Assembly (NCBI GenBank): GCA_011525665.1
Contig: WYAU01000029.1
Span: 1 to 44,110 of the forward strand
Direction: 5' to 3'
Source: Candidatus Brocadia sp.
GTDB taxonomy: Bacteria; Planctomycetota; Brocadiia; Brocadiales; Brocadiaceae
Length of the DNA: 44,110 nucleotides
Below, in pieces: positions 1-9,015 of the stretch. The stretch's first letter is position 1. Each line of letters opens with the position of its first letter. Position numbers and translations under genes: made by a program. Under the pieces are notes generated by a model. It did no database searches, was not told where the DNA came from, and worked only from the letters and a program-made list of their open reading frames with translations.

Positions 1-854
1 CCAAAAGGATACAGAAACTCCCCGTCCCCGGTCCCATTAGTACCAAACTTACGCAGAAAAGACCCGGATGAATCGAATACCTGAATGCGATGATTACCCG
101 TATCAGCAACGATGATGTTGTCTGCGCCGTCTACGGCAACACCAAAAGGATAATTAAACTCACCATCTGCCGTACCCCAAGAGCCAAATGTGTGCAGAAA
201 GGACCCGGACGAATCGAATACCTGGATGCGACCGGCCGCTTCAACAACGACGATGTTGCCTGTGCTGTCTACGGCAACACCATAAGGATACAGAAACTCC
301 CCGTCCCCGTTACCATTAGTACCAAACTTACGCAGAAAAGACCCGGATGAATCGAATACCTGAATACGATGATTGTCGCTATCAGCAACGATGATGTTGC
401 CTGCGCCGTCTACGGCAACACCCCATGGACTCCTAAATTTTCCATCGACAAGATTATGAAAGCCGAATTTGAACAGAAATTGATACTCCATGTCGCCACT
501 GGTGTGAAACAGAGGTGCCTTGATGGTTGCCTTTGTGAACATGGAATTAGCTTTAGCGGTATTATTTTTTCTGTTGTCTTTTATCCCATACCCCTCCAGG
601 ATAGGGTGGAGAGTGCCTGCATTTAATACAGGAAAAAGTACCCTTCTTTTCTCCAGCAATTGATGAAATAAACCCATCCTGTGGGGAAGCGCCTTCTGAC
701 TGTGATTATGTTCACTGTAATTAAGGCAGGCGTGGGTATCAGCCGCGGCATTATTTCCAGGCACATCATGACCTGTGAGAAAATTCCTAGACAAAAACAC
801 TACCAGCAAAAGAACGAATACGGGTAATACAACAAACCTGATGTTCCCCTTCAT
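1..854 (-). CDS. NHL-repeat secreted protein, C-terminus cut by window edge
   Basis: An open frame runs on the minus strand from ATG at 854 to the left edge without a stop (284 codons seen). AAAGGAG lies 8 bases before the ATG. The N-terminus (MKGNIRFVVLPVFVLLLVV) is a signal peptide or membrane anchor, followed by a low-complexity linker to about residue 130. From there NHL beta-propeller repeats follow, each with the pattern P-[WYF]-G-V-A-V-D, then N-I-[IV]-V, then H-R-I-Q-V-F-D-S-S-G-S-F-L. At least three repeats of about 47 residues are visible and they are also similar as DNA. NHL propellers usually mediate protein or ligand binding at the cell surface. Transcription passes through a c-di-GMP riboswitch at 1085-1160, so it is probably c-di-GMP controlled. 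The missing C-terminus could carry a PEP-CTERM signal; that cannot be seen. Confidence 0.85.
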   Translation of the reverse strand, partial: MKGNIRFVVLPVFVLLLVVFLSRNFLTGHDVPGNNAAADTHACLNYSEHNHSQKALPHRMGLFHQLLEKRRVLFPVLNAGTLHPILEGYGIKDNRKNNTAKANSMFTKATIKAPLFHTSGDMEYQFLFKFGFHNLVDGKFRSPWGVAVDGAGNIIVADSDNHRIQVFDSSGSFLRKFGTNGNGDGEFLYPYGVAVDSTGNIVVVEAAGRIQVFDSSGSFLHTFGSWGTADGEFNYPFGVAVDGADNIIVADTGNHRIQVFDSSGSFLRKFGTNGTGDGEFLYPF

Positions 855-968
855 TTTACAGACTCCTTTTAGAAATGGACGTACATTTTTCATTGTTTTT
901 ATTGAAAAATATTATCTTAATGCGGGAAACAAGCCACCCGCGCTACCGATTTTTTAACTCTTTAAAAT

Positions 969-1019
969 AAAAAAGCCCTACTACCAAGATTTTTAGTAAA
1001 CATCTTTGGCAGTAAGGCT
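969..1019 (-). terminator. Intrinsic terminator of riboswitch 1 (expression platform)
   Basis: On the minus strand an imperfect hairpin (AGCCTTACTGCC with GGTAGTAGGGCT) is followed by a U run, between the aptamer and the NHL gene. It matches the terminators after the other five aptamers, so it is the likely gene-control element. Confidence 0.75.
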
Positions 1020-1052
1020 GTCTTTTCTCAACGTAAATCCGTTTGTTAGATG

Positions 1053-1075
1053 CAGAGACGCACAATGCGTCTCTG
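1053..1075 (-). repeat. Extra 9-bp hairpin inside riboswitch 1 leader
   Basis: CAGAGACGC (1053-1061) pairs perfectly with GCGTCTCTG (1067-1075) across a 5-base loop. It sits between aptamer and terminator and is absent from the other five copies, so it looks like a small inserted dispersed repeat. Confidence 0.6.
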
Positions 1076-1084
1076 TCAAAATCT

Positions 1085-1160
1085 ATCGTACTTCCCTGTA
1101 CGCCTCTAAAGACCCTGTTACTTTGCGTCCCCGGATTACTCCGGGTTTGCCCTTGTCGCG
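1085..1160 (-). promoter_or_regulatory. Cyclic di-GMP-I (GEMM) riboswitch aptamer 1
   Basis: Minus strand reads GGGCAAACC, then the stem CCCGGA-GUAA-UCCGGG, then GGACGCAAAG. This is the GEMM core with a GNRA tetraloop. Against the other copies (CCCUGA/UCAGGG) one U-A pair has become G-C, a compensatory change that supports the stem. The G matching Vc2 G20 is present, which suggests c-di-GMP rather than cGAMP specificity. The second domain after GCAAAG is shorter than in Vc2. It controls the NHL-repeat gene. Confidence 0.85.
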
Positions 1161-1196
1161 ATAATGATATTTTTATTAGTCTAAGGTGAGTGAATC

Positions 1197-1225
1197 ATAT
1201 TGCATAATTCATTTCGGTATGTCAA
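1197..1225 (-). promoter_or_regulatory. Sigma70-type promoter of the NHL-repeat transcript
   Basis: Minus strand TTGACA (1225-1220), 17 bases, CAATAT (1202-1197). It lies about 40 bases upstream of the riboswitch aptamer, where a leader promoter is expected. Confidence 0.6.
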
Positions 1226-1720
1226 GAAAAAAATATAACAAAGTCAGATAAAAAGGGAGATGCGCGCAATCTTTTTCTGCCTACCACCTAAAATTCCCAA
1301 GATCCCGGCATTCCCTGTATCAGAAAGGCTGTAGCGGAAAAGTATACATTGAGGTAACACAATCAAATTGTGTGCCTTGTTTAGTAAACAAAATGAATTT
1401 TTATAATTATGTTTTTGTAGTTTGATATTAAATCACTTATGAATAATAAAAGGTGGGATAAAGGGTAATAAAGTTTTTAAAGTAAAAAGGAAAAGTGTGC
1501 CATGACACACAAGTGTGACGTCACATAAGTGTGCCATGGTACACTTGTGGCGAAATGAAGACAATAGGCAACAGGCAGCGCTTTGCCAAAAAGGGGTGTT
1601 AAAGGATATTTAAGAAATGGGTTGGTAGAGGTAGTGCTAAATTGAAAAAAATGCGCTATAATATTATTGCCTTGAATATATTGAAAACACACTGATTTCA
1701 GGTGAAAAATACTATCGATA
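1226..1720. other. Intergenic stretch, no convincing gene
   Basis: AT-rich spacer between the NHL transcript promoter and the end of the M28 peptidase gene. It holds the palindrome cluster at 1493-1550. A 71-codon minus-strand frame here has no ribosome site and no recognisable content. Confidence 0.6.
1493..1550. repeat. Cluster of three AAGTGTG direct repeats with nested palindromes
   Basis: AAGTGTG occurs at 1493, 1511 and 1527. Each unit contains or overlaps an inverted repeat: GTGTG...CACAC (1495-1510), the perfect 12-bp palindrome TGTGACGTCACA (1514-1525), and the 20-bp near-palindrome AAGTGTGCCATGGTACACTT (1527-1546, one mismatched pair). It could be a multi-site operator or a small structured repeat; no flanking gene starts here. 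Confidence 0.5.
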
Positions 1721-4700
1721 CTACTTCCTTGCTAGCGGTATAATAGTCAATATCTCTCGTTTCCCGTCCCTGAGTACAACCACCTCTATCGGTTTACCGA
1801 TCCCAGCAGCATCCATCATATAGTTATAATCGTAAATATTGGCAATCTCTTTCCCGGCAATTTCGACAATGATATCACCGTCTTTCATTCCGGCTTTATC
1901 CGCAGGCCCTTCTGGTTTAACCGTACTGATTTTCACGCCTTCACTGTTTTCGCTGGCAAAATCAGGAACGGTCCCCCAATAAGTCCGGCGGGAAACTTTT
2001 TCTTGCCCCGATACACCAGACTGCGCAACCTTTACGTAATCGGGGCGTTCAGCATTTTTTATTAAATCAATAACGATTGCCCGTGTAAATTCTGCAATCC
2101 TCACCATACCGTCATAATTCAAGGTAGCCGGGTCATCCGTGGGTCTATTGTAATCCTCATGTACTCCGGTAAAGAAGTGAATTATGGGGACCTCTTTTGA
2201 ATAAAAAACCGTGGCATCGGTTGGCAGATACGGGTCACGGTGAAGCTTTACATTAAACCCGGAGGTTACGTTACATTTTTCAATGAGCCGGGCCCAGGTA
2301 TTGGATGAACCTACCCCTTCAACGATCAAATTGTTTCCACTGAGCCGTCCCACCATATCAAAGTTAACATAAGCTACAACATTTTTTAAGGGAATAACGG
2401 GATGCTCAATAAAATAAGACGATCCAAGGCATCCCAGTTCCTCTCCCGACCAGAGGGCAAAAATAACCCCGCGTTTAAATAGTTGTGGATTCGTTTCCCG
2501 CTCTGCTGCAAGGGCAGCAGCCAGTTCCATGACTATGGAAACCCCCGAAGCGTTATCATCGGCACCGTTGTGCACCCGACCTTCTTCACCCTTGTGCGCC
2601 AGTGAATCAGCACCTCCATAGCCGATGTGGTCGTAATGAGCGCCGACGATAATATAGTCGGCATTTTTCGCGTCATCACACGGTGGCAAAATCCCGAGGA
2701 CATTCCGGTCATTTTCTTTTACCTGTTCAACCGCCGCGGAAATTCTTATCTTCACGTTCGACAGATTAAAGCCCAATTCAGTCATGGGGTCTTCTCTATC
2801 AAGACCGGCCTGAATCGCCTCAAGATCCTTGCCGGAACCGGCAAAGAGTATTTCGGCTATTTTGCCACTTATCGATGCAGCAATAATTCCGGAGCCGGCC
2901 GATTCCTTATCGCCGGACAGGGAAAATAACCCGCCTGCTCCGGGAGTCTTTGGGCCAATAACAATCAGGAACGCCTTAGCTCCATGCTCGCGCGCCAGCA
3001 TTGCTTTGTAACGCAATCCTGCGTATCGGGTGAGTTCTAAATGCCTTTTCATATCCACTTTTTCAGGGACATGGTGAAGAACCAGTACAATTTTGTCTCT
3101 CACATCGAGTTTTTCGTATGAGTCGTAACGATCCCCTTCGTTTCCGGGAACGGACAAGCCGTAGCCAGCGAAAACCACCTCCCCCTCCACATCACCGTTA
3201 GCGGTAAATGACAGGGGGACGAAATCTTTATTTACCTCCAATTGAACCGTTACTTTTTCGGTACCTCCTTTCGTAATGTGAAAGTGATTCTGTCCCGGAA
3301 TTATCTTTGTCCCGGCACTAAAAGGAAATTCCTGAAAATAGCCTTTGTTATCGTCAATGACCTTTAGACCGATGCCCTTGAAATAATCTGCAATATAACT
3401 GGCTGCCTGTTTCGTACCTTTTGTTCCTGTCAGGCGTCCTTCCAATTCATCGGAGGCGAGATATTGTACGTGAGCACGAAGGTCAGTAGCAGTAATTTTA
3501 GGTGAGAATTGATGCCCTGTTTTTTCAGGAATTTGAACTTTTTGAGGAGAAATGTCTAATGTCTTTTGCGGTAAACTCTCAGGGGTGCCGAATGTTTGCG
3601 CTGGCTGTGATGCGGCTCTCACGTTTGCCAATCTTAGTGCTTTCACAGCGGCTTCGTGGTCCCAATCTGCCAGGAATAGCTGAGAATCACCGTTCGCTGT
3701 CCTGCCGGAAGTCCAGGAAAGTCGTTTGCCATCCGGCGCAAAAACAGGCAACCCATCGAACTTTTCATGAAAAGTAACCCGTACCGGCTCCTTTTCGCCA
3801 AGGGCATCCACGATAAACAATTCGCAATTGGTAAATCCATATTTATTGGAATGAAAGATCACGTACTGACCGGAAGGGTGAAAATAAGGGGCCCACGACA
3901 TGGATTTAAAATCAGTCAGTCTTCGTATATCGGAACCATCAAGCTTCATCGTGTAGATATCAGCCAGCATGCCATCCTCGTTGAAATGCCTCCAGATAAT
4001 CCTTTCCCCATCCGGACTGAAAAAAGGACCGCCATCGTAACCCGGCCAATCGGTTAACCGTTTTTGCCCGGAACCGTCAGCACTCATAAGATAAATCTCA
4101 CCGAAATACGCGGGGCTGGTTTCCAGACGTTTCCTGTCTTCGGGTGAAAGTTTTTCAACCGGATAGGCATCCCGCAGGGAACAAAAGACAATTTTACTCC
4201 CATCCGGTGAATAGGCGCCTTCTGCGTCATAGCCGTGGGCATCTGTTAACCGCTTTAATGCGCTTCCATCTCGTTTTGCCGAGAAAATGTCGTACTGTGT
4301 GTCGTAATCCCAGGTAAAACGGCGTTTTTTTCCGGAGGCCCGGAATTCAAATTCTGCCTTTTGTTTTGCCTTTGCTTCGGGGTCCAGGTGGGTTGAGGCA
4401 AAAAGGACTTCTTCCGAGTTGTTTCGAAAAAACGAGCAGGTTGTTTTGCCCATTCCCGGAGAAACCCGATGGATCTCCCCCGTCTCCAGACTCATGATAT
4501 AAATCTGGTAAAAAGGATTTTCAGGGTCGCGTTCGCTTTGAAATATCACATATTGCCCGTCCTGAGAAAAATATCCCTCGCCCGCGCTCTTTCCCTGGAT
4601 GGTCAATTGCCGAATATTTGTTAAAAATTGTCCTTCACCCTCTTCACTTCCCCTGCTATTGACCATACCGAAATGAAGACACATTGCTGTCAATACAATG

Positions 4701-4732
4701 GTAAAAGTAATCATTAAAATAAATTGCTTCAT
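1721..4732 (-). CDS. Secreted TolB-like propeller / M28 zinc aminopeptidase / PDZ protein
   Basis: This is a 1003-residue exported hydrolase. A signal peptide is followed by TolB/PD40-type propeller repeats (about 35-370, recurring F-S-P-D-G-[ESK]), a PA-like region (about 470-660), an M28 peptidase domain (about 670-900) and a C-terminal PDZ domain (about 935-1000, PADKAGMKDGDIIVEIAG). The M28 zinc ligands are visible: AHYDH near 697, NGADDNASG near 724, SGEELG near 764, NFDMVG near 792 and a late His in FFTGVHEDYN. The family removes N-terminal amino acids using two zinc ions. The start is supported by GGGAGGGGGG about 7 bases before ATG and by a promoter at 4815-4843. It appears monocistronic. 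Propeller plus PDZ on one M28 chain suggests a periplasmic or surface protein-processing role, which is inferred. Confidence 0.9.
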   Translation of the reverse strand: MKQFILMITFTIVLTAMCLHFGMVNSRGSEEGEGQFLTNIRQLTIQGKSAGEGYFSQDGQYVIFQSERDPENPFYQIYIMSLETGEIHRVSPGMGKTTCSFFRNNSEEVLFASTHLDPEAKAKQKAEFEFRASGKKRRFTWDYDTQYDIFSAKRDGSALKRLTDAHGYDAEGAYSPDGSKIVFCSLRDAYPVEKLSPEDRKRLETSPAYFGEIYLMSADGSGQKRLTDWPGYDGGPFFSPDGERIIWRHFNEDGMLADIYTMKLDGSDIRRLTDFKSMSWAPYFHPSGQYVIFHSNKYGFTNCELFIVDALGEKEPVRVTFHEKFDGLPVFAPDGKRLSWTSGRTANGDSQLFLADWDHEAAVKALRLANVRAASQPAQTFGTPESLPQKTLDISPQKVQIPEKTGHQFSPKITATDLRAHVQYLASDELEGRLTGTKGTKQAASYIADYFKGIGLKVIDDNKGYFQEFPFSAGTKIIPGQNHFHITKGGTEKVTVQLEVNKDFVPLSFTANGDVEGEVVFAGYGLSVPGNEGDRYDSYEKLDVRDKIVLVLHHVPEKVDMKRHLELTRYAGLRYKAMLAREHGAKAFLIVIGPKTPGAGGLFSLSGDKESAGSGIIAASISGKIAEILFAGSGKDLEAIQAGLDREDPMTELGFNLSNVKIRISAAVEQVKENDRNVLGILPPCDDAKNADYIIVGAHYDHIGYGGADSLAHKGEEGRVHNGADDNASGVSIVMELAAALAAERETNPQLFKRGVIFALWSGEELGCLGSSYFIEHPVIPLKNVVAYVNFDMVGRLSGNNLIVEGVGSSNTWARLIEKCNVTSGFNVKLHRDPYLPTDATVFYSKEVPIIHFFTGVHEDYNRPTDDPATLNYDGMVRIAEFTRAIVIDLIKNAERPDYVKVAQSGVSGQEKVSRRTYWGTVPDFASENSEGVKISTVKPEGPADKAGMKDGDIIVEIAGKEIANIYDYNYMMDAAGIGKPIEVVVLRDGKREILTIIPLARK

Positions 4733-4814
4733 GAAAAATCCCCCCTCCCTATTCGAACTTTATTCTTTAAAAGAATTTCCGTGATAAAACTGAAAATCAT
4801 TATATACATTAAGA

Positions 4815-4843
4815 TAATAATGGATAAGGTATTAAGCTGTCAA
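4815..4843 (-). promoter_or_regulatory. Sigma70-type promoter of the M28 peptidase gene
   Basis: Minus strand TTGACA (4843-4838), 17 bases, TTATTA (4820-4815), about 80 bases before the start codon. Confidence 0.5.
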
Positions 4844-4998
4844 TCGTGATATAAAATTAAGCCAGCAGGATAAAAATGTGCGGGGAAATAATAATGGAGG
4901 GGATATTTTCAGGCGAAAAGAGGAATATTATCGTGTGAAAGCGGTAGTAAAAGGGATACTAATAAAATATTTTTTTCGTAAACCGGACAAAAACTCCT

Positions 4999-5670
4999 TT
5001 ATTTTAAAGATACGTCGGAACCGGCCCTTGCGCTTCCCAAGATATAACTTACCTGATCAGAAGGCATTGCTTGACCCAAATCTGCAATAAAATCTTTTGC
5101 CCATTTTAAGGCATCCCCGATGTTCTCTTCTTTCGTAGGTACGTCAAGTCGGATCATGAGACCGGCCCTTTTTTTATTAATCAACGAGAACCATAATTGT
5201 TTCATTTTCTGCTCTGTCCAGTCAACAATGTTTTTATCAATACACATCCAATAGATTAACAGAAAACCTTCGGCATCTTTTTCGACATAAAGGCTATGTG
5301 CTTGAAATTTATGATTTGGTACGTGAAATTCCACGTCTTCTAATTCTCTCACACTAAAGCCGGAACTGTTAGAACATACCTTTGGATTGTGAAAATTGTC
5401 CGCATCCAGTACAAGCAAAAAAAGACTTTTGCCATCCCTGGCGACATATTCACGGTACACTGACTGGCTAACAAAATCATATTCTTCATCTTCCGTGTTC
5501 CATTCTTGCTCCACATCCATTCCTTGCCATTCGTCAACCTCGAGCGGTATCATTACTTGTGAAAGGATATTCAGGCCTTCGTACTTTTTTGACCTCGAAA
5601 ATCCGAAGCAATAAATAATAGTAAACAATAACAATGCGACGGTTATTAATTCCTTTTTATTTTTATGCAT
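4999..5670 (-). CDS. EpsI/DUF3485 family protein of the exosortase system
   Basis: This 223-residue protein has one N-terminal membrane segment (LITVALLLFTIIYCFGF) and an extracytoplasmic domain with HNPKVCSNSSGF, matching the hNPevC...G pattern of EpsI proteins that accompany or fuse to exosortases. Its role in sorting or exopolysaccharide export is not well defined. The ATG at 5670 is preferred over an upstream TTG at 5703 because it overlaps the exosortase stop by 8 bases, a translationally coupled arrangement also seen elsewhere in this window. It forms a two-gene operon with the exosortase just upstream. The C-terminal tail (SARAGSDVSLK) is not recognisable. Confidence 0.85.
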   Translation of the reverse strand: MHKNKKELITVALLLFTIIYCFGFSRSKKYEGLNILSQVMIPLEVDEWQGMDVEQEWNTEDEEYDFVSQSVYREYVARDGKSLFLLVLDADNFHNPKVCSNSSGFSVRELEDVEFHVPNHKFQAHSLYVEKDAEGFLLIYWMCIDKNIVDWTEQKMKQLWFSLINKKRAGLMIRLDVPTKEENIGDALKWAKDFIADLGQAMPSDQVSYILGSARAGSDVSLK

Positions 5671-6481
5671 TCTTATTTTTTTCAAACGAATACTCAAAAC
5701 CAATTAATCCGAGTATGATAAACAGAAACATCACAATGCCGCTAAAATTATGAAAAAATCCCTGACCGGCTTCTTCACCAAAATGATAGGTAATGAGACA
5801 TAAGGCTATAATGCGGATAAGATTACCCAAGACTGCAAGGGGAACGACGGAAACAAGGAGGAGACTTTTTTTCGATAAACTGCCTTTGCTGAGGTATACA
5901 TAAACGAGAGATAAAGAAAACATTGTAACAAGAGAGCGAAACCCACTGCATGGTTGTCCCATAAACAATTCGTTCTGGCCGATGGATAATAAAAGTCCTT
6001 CCCTTGCAATTGGATAGTGAAAAATCTTGAGGATTGTTTCCGTTACTATGGAAAGAGCATACCGCATAGGGAGGGTAATACTGTCTATGATGCCCACCGG
6101 AATTGGAACCAGAAGTATCAGGTAAAAAAGAGGAAAAGACAGTATCTTTGTAACATTTAATCCGTAAAGATACCGTAGCATCCCGTATAAGACCGGAAGA
6201 AGGGAGAGCGTTGTAATAAATCGATAATCATAATGAGAGCCAAAGATAAACAAAAAAATTCCCACCAGAAGGATAGAGAGTCCGGTCAGGTTGGTACCAT
6301 GATCTGATTGTTGTACTGCTTCCCGGAGAACAGTACGTTTTCTCATAACAAGCCAAAAAAAAACTGGCAGGATAAAGTAGGCGTGTGTGTAATCAGAGGA
6401 TTTCCAAACATATCGGTACAGGGCGGAAAAAACGGGCGTGTAAAGTACCGTTATCAATGCCCAAATTATATAGTGGATCAT
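5663..6481 (-). CDS. Exosortase (PEP-CTERM sorting transpeptidase)
   Basis: A polytopic inner-membrane cysteine protease/transpeptidase of about 272 residues with about eight hydrophobic segments. The three signature motifs are present in order: PCSGFRS with catalytic Cys178, NLIRIIAL with Arg223, and HNFSG with His244. Exosortases cleave PEP-CTERM tails and hand the protein to an acceptor. A plausible cargo lies 3 kb away (9609-9866). The ATG at 6481 was chosen over a TTG at 6532; the ribosome site is weak (GAG 7 bases upstream). Followed directly by EpsI, which suggests the exosortase A/B-like architecture with a split EpsI. No promoter was identified upstream. Confidence 0.92.
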   Translation of the reverse strand: MIHYIIWALITVLYTPVFSALYRYVWKSSDYTHAYFILPVFFWLVMRKRTVLREAVQQSDHGTNLTGLSILLVGIFLFIFGSHYDYRFITTLSLLPVLYGMLRYLYGLNVTKILSFPLFYLILLVPIPVGIIDSITLPMRYALSIVTETILKIFHYPIAREGLLLSIGQNELFMGQPCSGFRSLVTMFSLSLVYVYLSKGSLSKKSLLLVSVVPLAVLGNLIRIIALCLITYHFGEEAGQGFFHNFSGIVMFLFIILGLIGFEYSFEKNKNA

Positions 6482-6795
6482 GCTGTAGCTCGAAAGTATT
6501 AATACAAAAGCCGTATGGATTCTACAATCCAAAATTATAAAAATCGGCCATTTAAAGGCAAGTAATACGAGTCACTAATCTGTAAACCACATCTATTATC
6601 TATAATCGGCACAACAAGTAAAATTTTTAGTACAGAAAAATGTCATGAAAAGAATTTGATTAAAATTTAGCGCTTTTTGTTTCTCCCTCCTTTTCTGATT
6701 CCGCCTCACTAGGACCTTATCCTGCAATCAGGTTTCACCCCGATTGCAGGATTTGAGTAATACTGCCAAAGGAATTCACTGCTACAAACATGAAA
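6482..6795. other. Intergenic, with a 10-bp inverted repeat
   Basis: The spacer holds TCCTGCAATC (6720-6729) and GATTGCAGGA (6742-6751), a perfect inverted repeat with a 12-base loop just after the repeat-protein gene. There is no U run on either strand, so terminator function is uncertain. No gene is seen. Confidence 0.5.
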
Positions 6796-8943
6796 TTACA
6801 GTCGTTTTTCTTTTTTCATCCTGCTGATGCGCTTTTTGTTTTTAACAATCGACTTGTACGCAGGGGTGGAATCTGGACTAAAGGTTATCGTAATGGTGTC
6901 GGTTCCTGAATTTCCTGCACTATCTACGCTTGTAACCGTTATTATATTATCTCCGATTGAAAGGTTTATATTTGAAATTGACCAATTGTCCTTTCCACTT
7001 GCTGTCCCGTGGTACCCCTTATTGCTGTTCCAGGTAACGCTACCGATCCCGCTTGTGGTATCAGAAGAGACCCCGCTGATACTCACGTGGTTGACCGCTG
7101 TGGTATAACGTGAAAGGGATGTGGGGTTTTTGATGCTAACAAGGGGAGCAGACACATCCAATATAATTGAAGCACTCGAGACATCTGATATGTTATTCGA
7201 GGCATCTTTATAAAAGGCATAGAGTGTCTTATTTCCTTCTCCGCTGCTTAAGATATACTGAATATTGGAAGAAAAATTGGTAGTCGAAGCAACGGATACC
7301 CAGCCAGGGTCAGACGCCAGTGGTATATCAGAACTGGTAGTAATAAAATAGCCTGTTATCCCTCCATTGTCTGTTGCAGAAAGATTTAAGGTAACTGTAA
7401 CCACGTTGGTATACTCAGCGCCGCTGTTGATACTGAGAGAACCATTCGGCCTGCTGGCATCTGAAATCGTGGTAAAACTCCATGTGTAATCTGAGTCCAT
7501 CGTAGTTCCCGCGTAATTTGCAGCTTGTATTTTTTTCTTTAGTGTCGCGGTATATTTGGTATTGTATGCAAGGTTTGTAGATGGAGTAAAGGTAACAGTG
7601 GCTCCGTTTGTACTTACAGAACCTTTGACTACTCCATCACTGCTTTGCACTATAAACGTCTCTGAAGTAACTGTAGAACCGTTTACATACAGAGAAAATG
7701 TTGCAAATACGTTTGTACTGACAGCCACATTCTTTGCACCAGGAAAAGGATTCGTTGAGTTTACCTTTAATACGGTTTTGGGAAGAGGACCGTCCGAATC
7801 ACCTATGCCACCAGAACCATCGGTATCATCTGAATCATCAGCGCCGTCTGTGTCATGAGAATCTCCTGAGTATGATTGAATTACATATTTAAGATCATCG
7901 TTTGCAGCATCATAATAACTGATGCATATCTCATTTGAAATGCTCACTGCCAGAGAGGTATATCGTCCTACGTCTTCATCGTTATCCACGATGTCCGTTG
8001 TCCATACACCGGATGAATTCGTGGCATACTTGAGATAGCCGTTATCAAAATCATAATAGCTGATGTGGACAGATCCTGATGAGTCAACTGCCAGTGAGGT
8101 ATATCGCCCCACGTCCTCATCACTATCCACGATGGTTGTTACCCATGAGCCAGAGGCGTTTGTGGCGTATTTGAGATAGCCGTTATCATAATCATTATAG
8201 CTGATGTGGACTGCACCTGATGCGTCAACTGCCAGTGAGGTGTACCGCCCCACGTCCTCATCACTATCCACGATGGTTGTTACCCATGAGCCAGAGGCAT
8301 TTGTGGCGTATTTGAGTTCGCCATTATCATAATCATAATAGCTGATGTGAACTGCACCTGATGCGTCAACTGCCAGTGAGGTGTATTGCCCTGCATTTCC
8401 GCCACTATCCAGGGTGGTTATCACCCATGAGCCAGAGGTGTTTGTGGCGTATTTGAGTTCGCCATTATCATAATCATAATAGCTGATGTGAACTGCACCT
8501 GATGCGTCAACTGCCAGCGAGGTATATTGCCCTACATTTCCGCCACTATCCAGGGTGGTTATCACCCATGAGCCAGAGGCGTTTGTGGCATATTTGAGGC
8601 CATCCCCGGTTGTATCATAGTAGCTGATGTGCAAGGCGTCTGAGGAATCAACGGCTATTGAGCTATATCGCCCCACGTCTCCATTATTATCCGTGGTACT
8701 TGTCACCCAGGTGCCGGAAGCGTTAGTAGCATACTTGAGTGCACGGTTGGTCGCATCGTAATAGCTGATATGAGCTGCACCTGATGCATCAACCGCCAGG
8801 GAGGTATACCGGCCTACATATCCGCTGCTGTCCGGGGTATCCGGAATCCAATCGGCAAACGCATTACCGGCAGAATAACCCAATGTGAAAAAAACGAGGG
8901 AAAGAACAACCAAAAATATTTTACGGATCAAATGTCCCTGCAT
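6796..8943 (-). CDS. Secreted repeat protein: seven 47-residue repeats plus Ig-like domains
   Basis: A 715-residue protein with a clear signal peptide (KIFLVVLSLVFFTLGYSAGNAFA). Residues about 35-365 form seven repeats of 47 residues with the core VGRYTSLAVDASGAVHISYYD then LKYATN-x-SG-x-W, resembling BNR/sialidase-like propeller blades. An Asp/Ser/Gly linker leads to a Big_5/SbsA-type Ig-like domain (about 400-495) and two further Ig-like segments to about 690. The tail is lysine/arginine-rich with no PEP-CTERM signal. It is likely a surface or matrix adhesin; no enzymatic residues were identified. AAGGAGG precedes the ATG by 6 bases and abuts the terminator of riboswitch 2. Two tandem c-di-GMP riboswitches lie upstream, so strong ligand control is expected. 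Confidence 0.85.
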   Translation of the reverse strand: MQGHLIRKIFLVVLSLVFFTLGYSAGNAFADWIPDTPDSSGYVGRYTSLAVDASGAAHISYYDATNRALKYATNASGTWVTSTTDNNGDVGRYSSIAVDSSDALHISYYDTTGDGLKYATNASGSWVITTLDSGGNVGQYTSLAVDASGAVHISYYDYDNGELKYATNTSGSWVITTLDSGGNAGQYTSLAVDASGAVHISYYDYDNGELKYATNASGSWVTTIVDSDEDVGRYTSLAVDASGAVHISYNDYDNGYLKYATNASGSWVTTIVDSDEDVGRYTSLAVDSSGSVHISYYDFDNGYLKYATNSSGVWTTDIVDNDEDVGRYTSLAVSISNEICISYYDAANDDLKYVIQSYSGDSHDTDGADDSDDTDGSGGIGDSDGPLPKTVLKVNSTNPFPGAKNVAVSTNVFATFSLYVNGSTVTSETFIVQSSDGVVKGSVSTNGATVTFTPSTNLAYNTKYTATLKKKIQAANYAGTTMDSDYTWSFTTISDASRPNGSLSINSGAEYTNVVTVTLNLSATDNGGITGYFITTSSDIPLASDPGWVSVASTTNFSSNIQYILSSGEGNKTLYAFYKDASNNISDVSSASIILDVSAPLVSIKNPTSLSRYTTAVNHVSISGVSSDTTSGIGSVTWNSNKGYHGTASGKDNWSISNINLSIGDNIITVTSVDSAGNSGTDTITITFSPDSTPAYKSIVKNKKRISRMKKEKRL

Positions 8944-8956
8944 GAATAACCTCCTT

Positions 8957-9012
8957 TAAAAAAAGCCTGACTATGAAAAAAATACATTAAAGCATTTTCG
9001 GCAGTAAGGCTT
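8957..9012 (-). terminator. Intrinsic terminator of riboswitch 2
   Basis: Minus strand AAAGCCTTACTG pairs with TAGTCAGGCTTT (one mismatch), followed by seven U. The U run directly precedes the AAGGAGG ribosome site, so this hairpin controls read-through into the repeat-protein gene. Confidence 0.75.
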
Positions 9013-9015
9013 TCT

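Noticed and set aside
90-626. Two plus-strand frames with repeated DDVACAVYGNT text
   Set aside because: They are the reverse-strand shadow of the NHL repeats; the minus strand has the signal peptide, ribosome site and family pattern.
1477-1692. 71-codon minus-strand frame
   Set aside because: No ribosome site, no family, and it covers the palindrome cluster.
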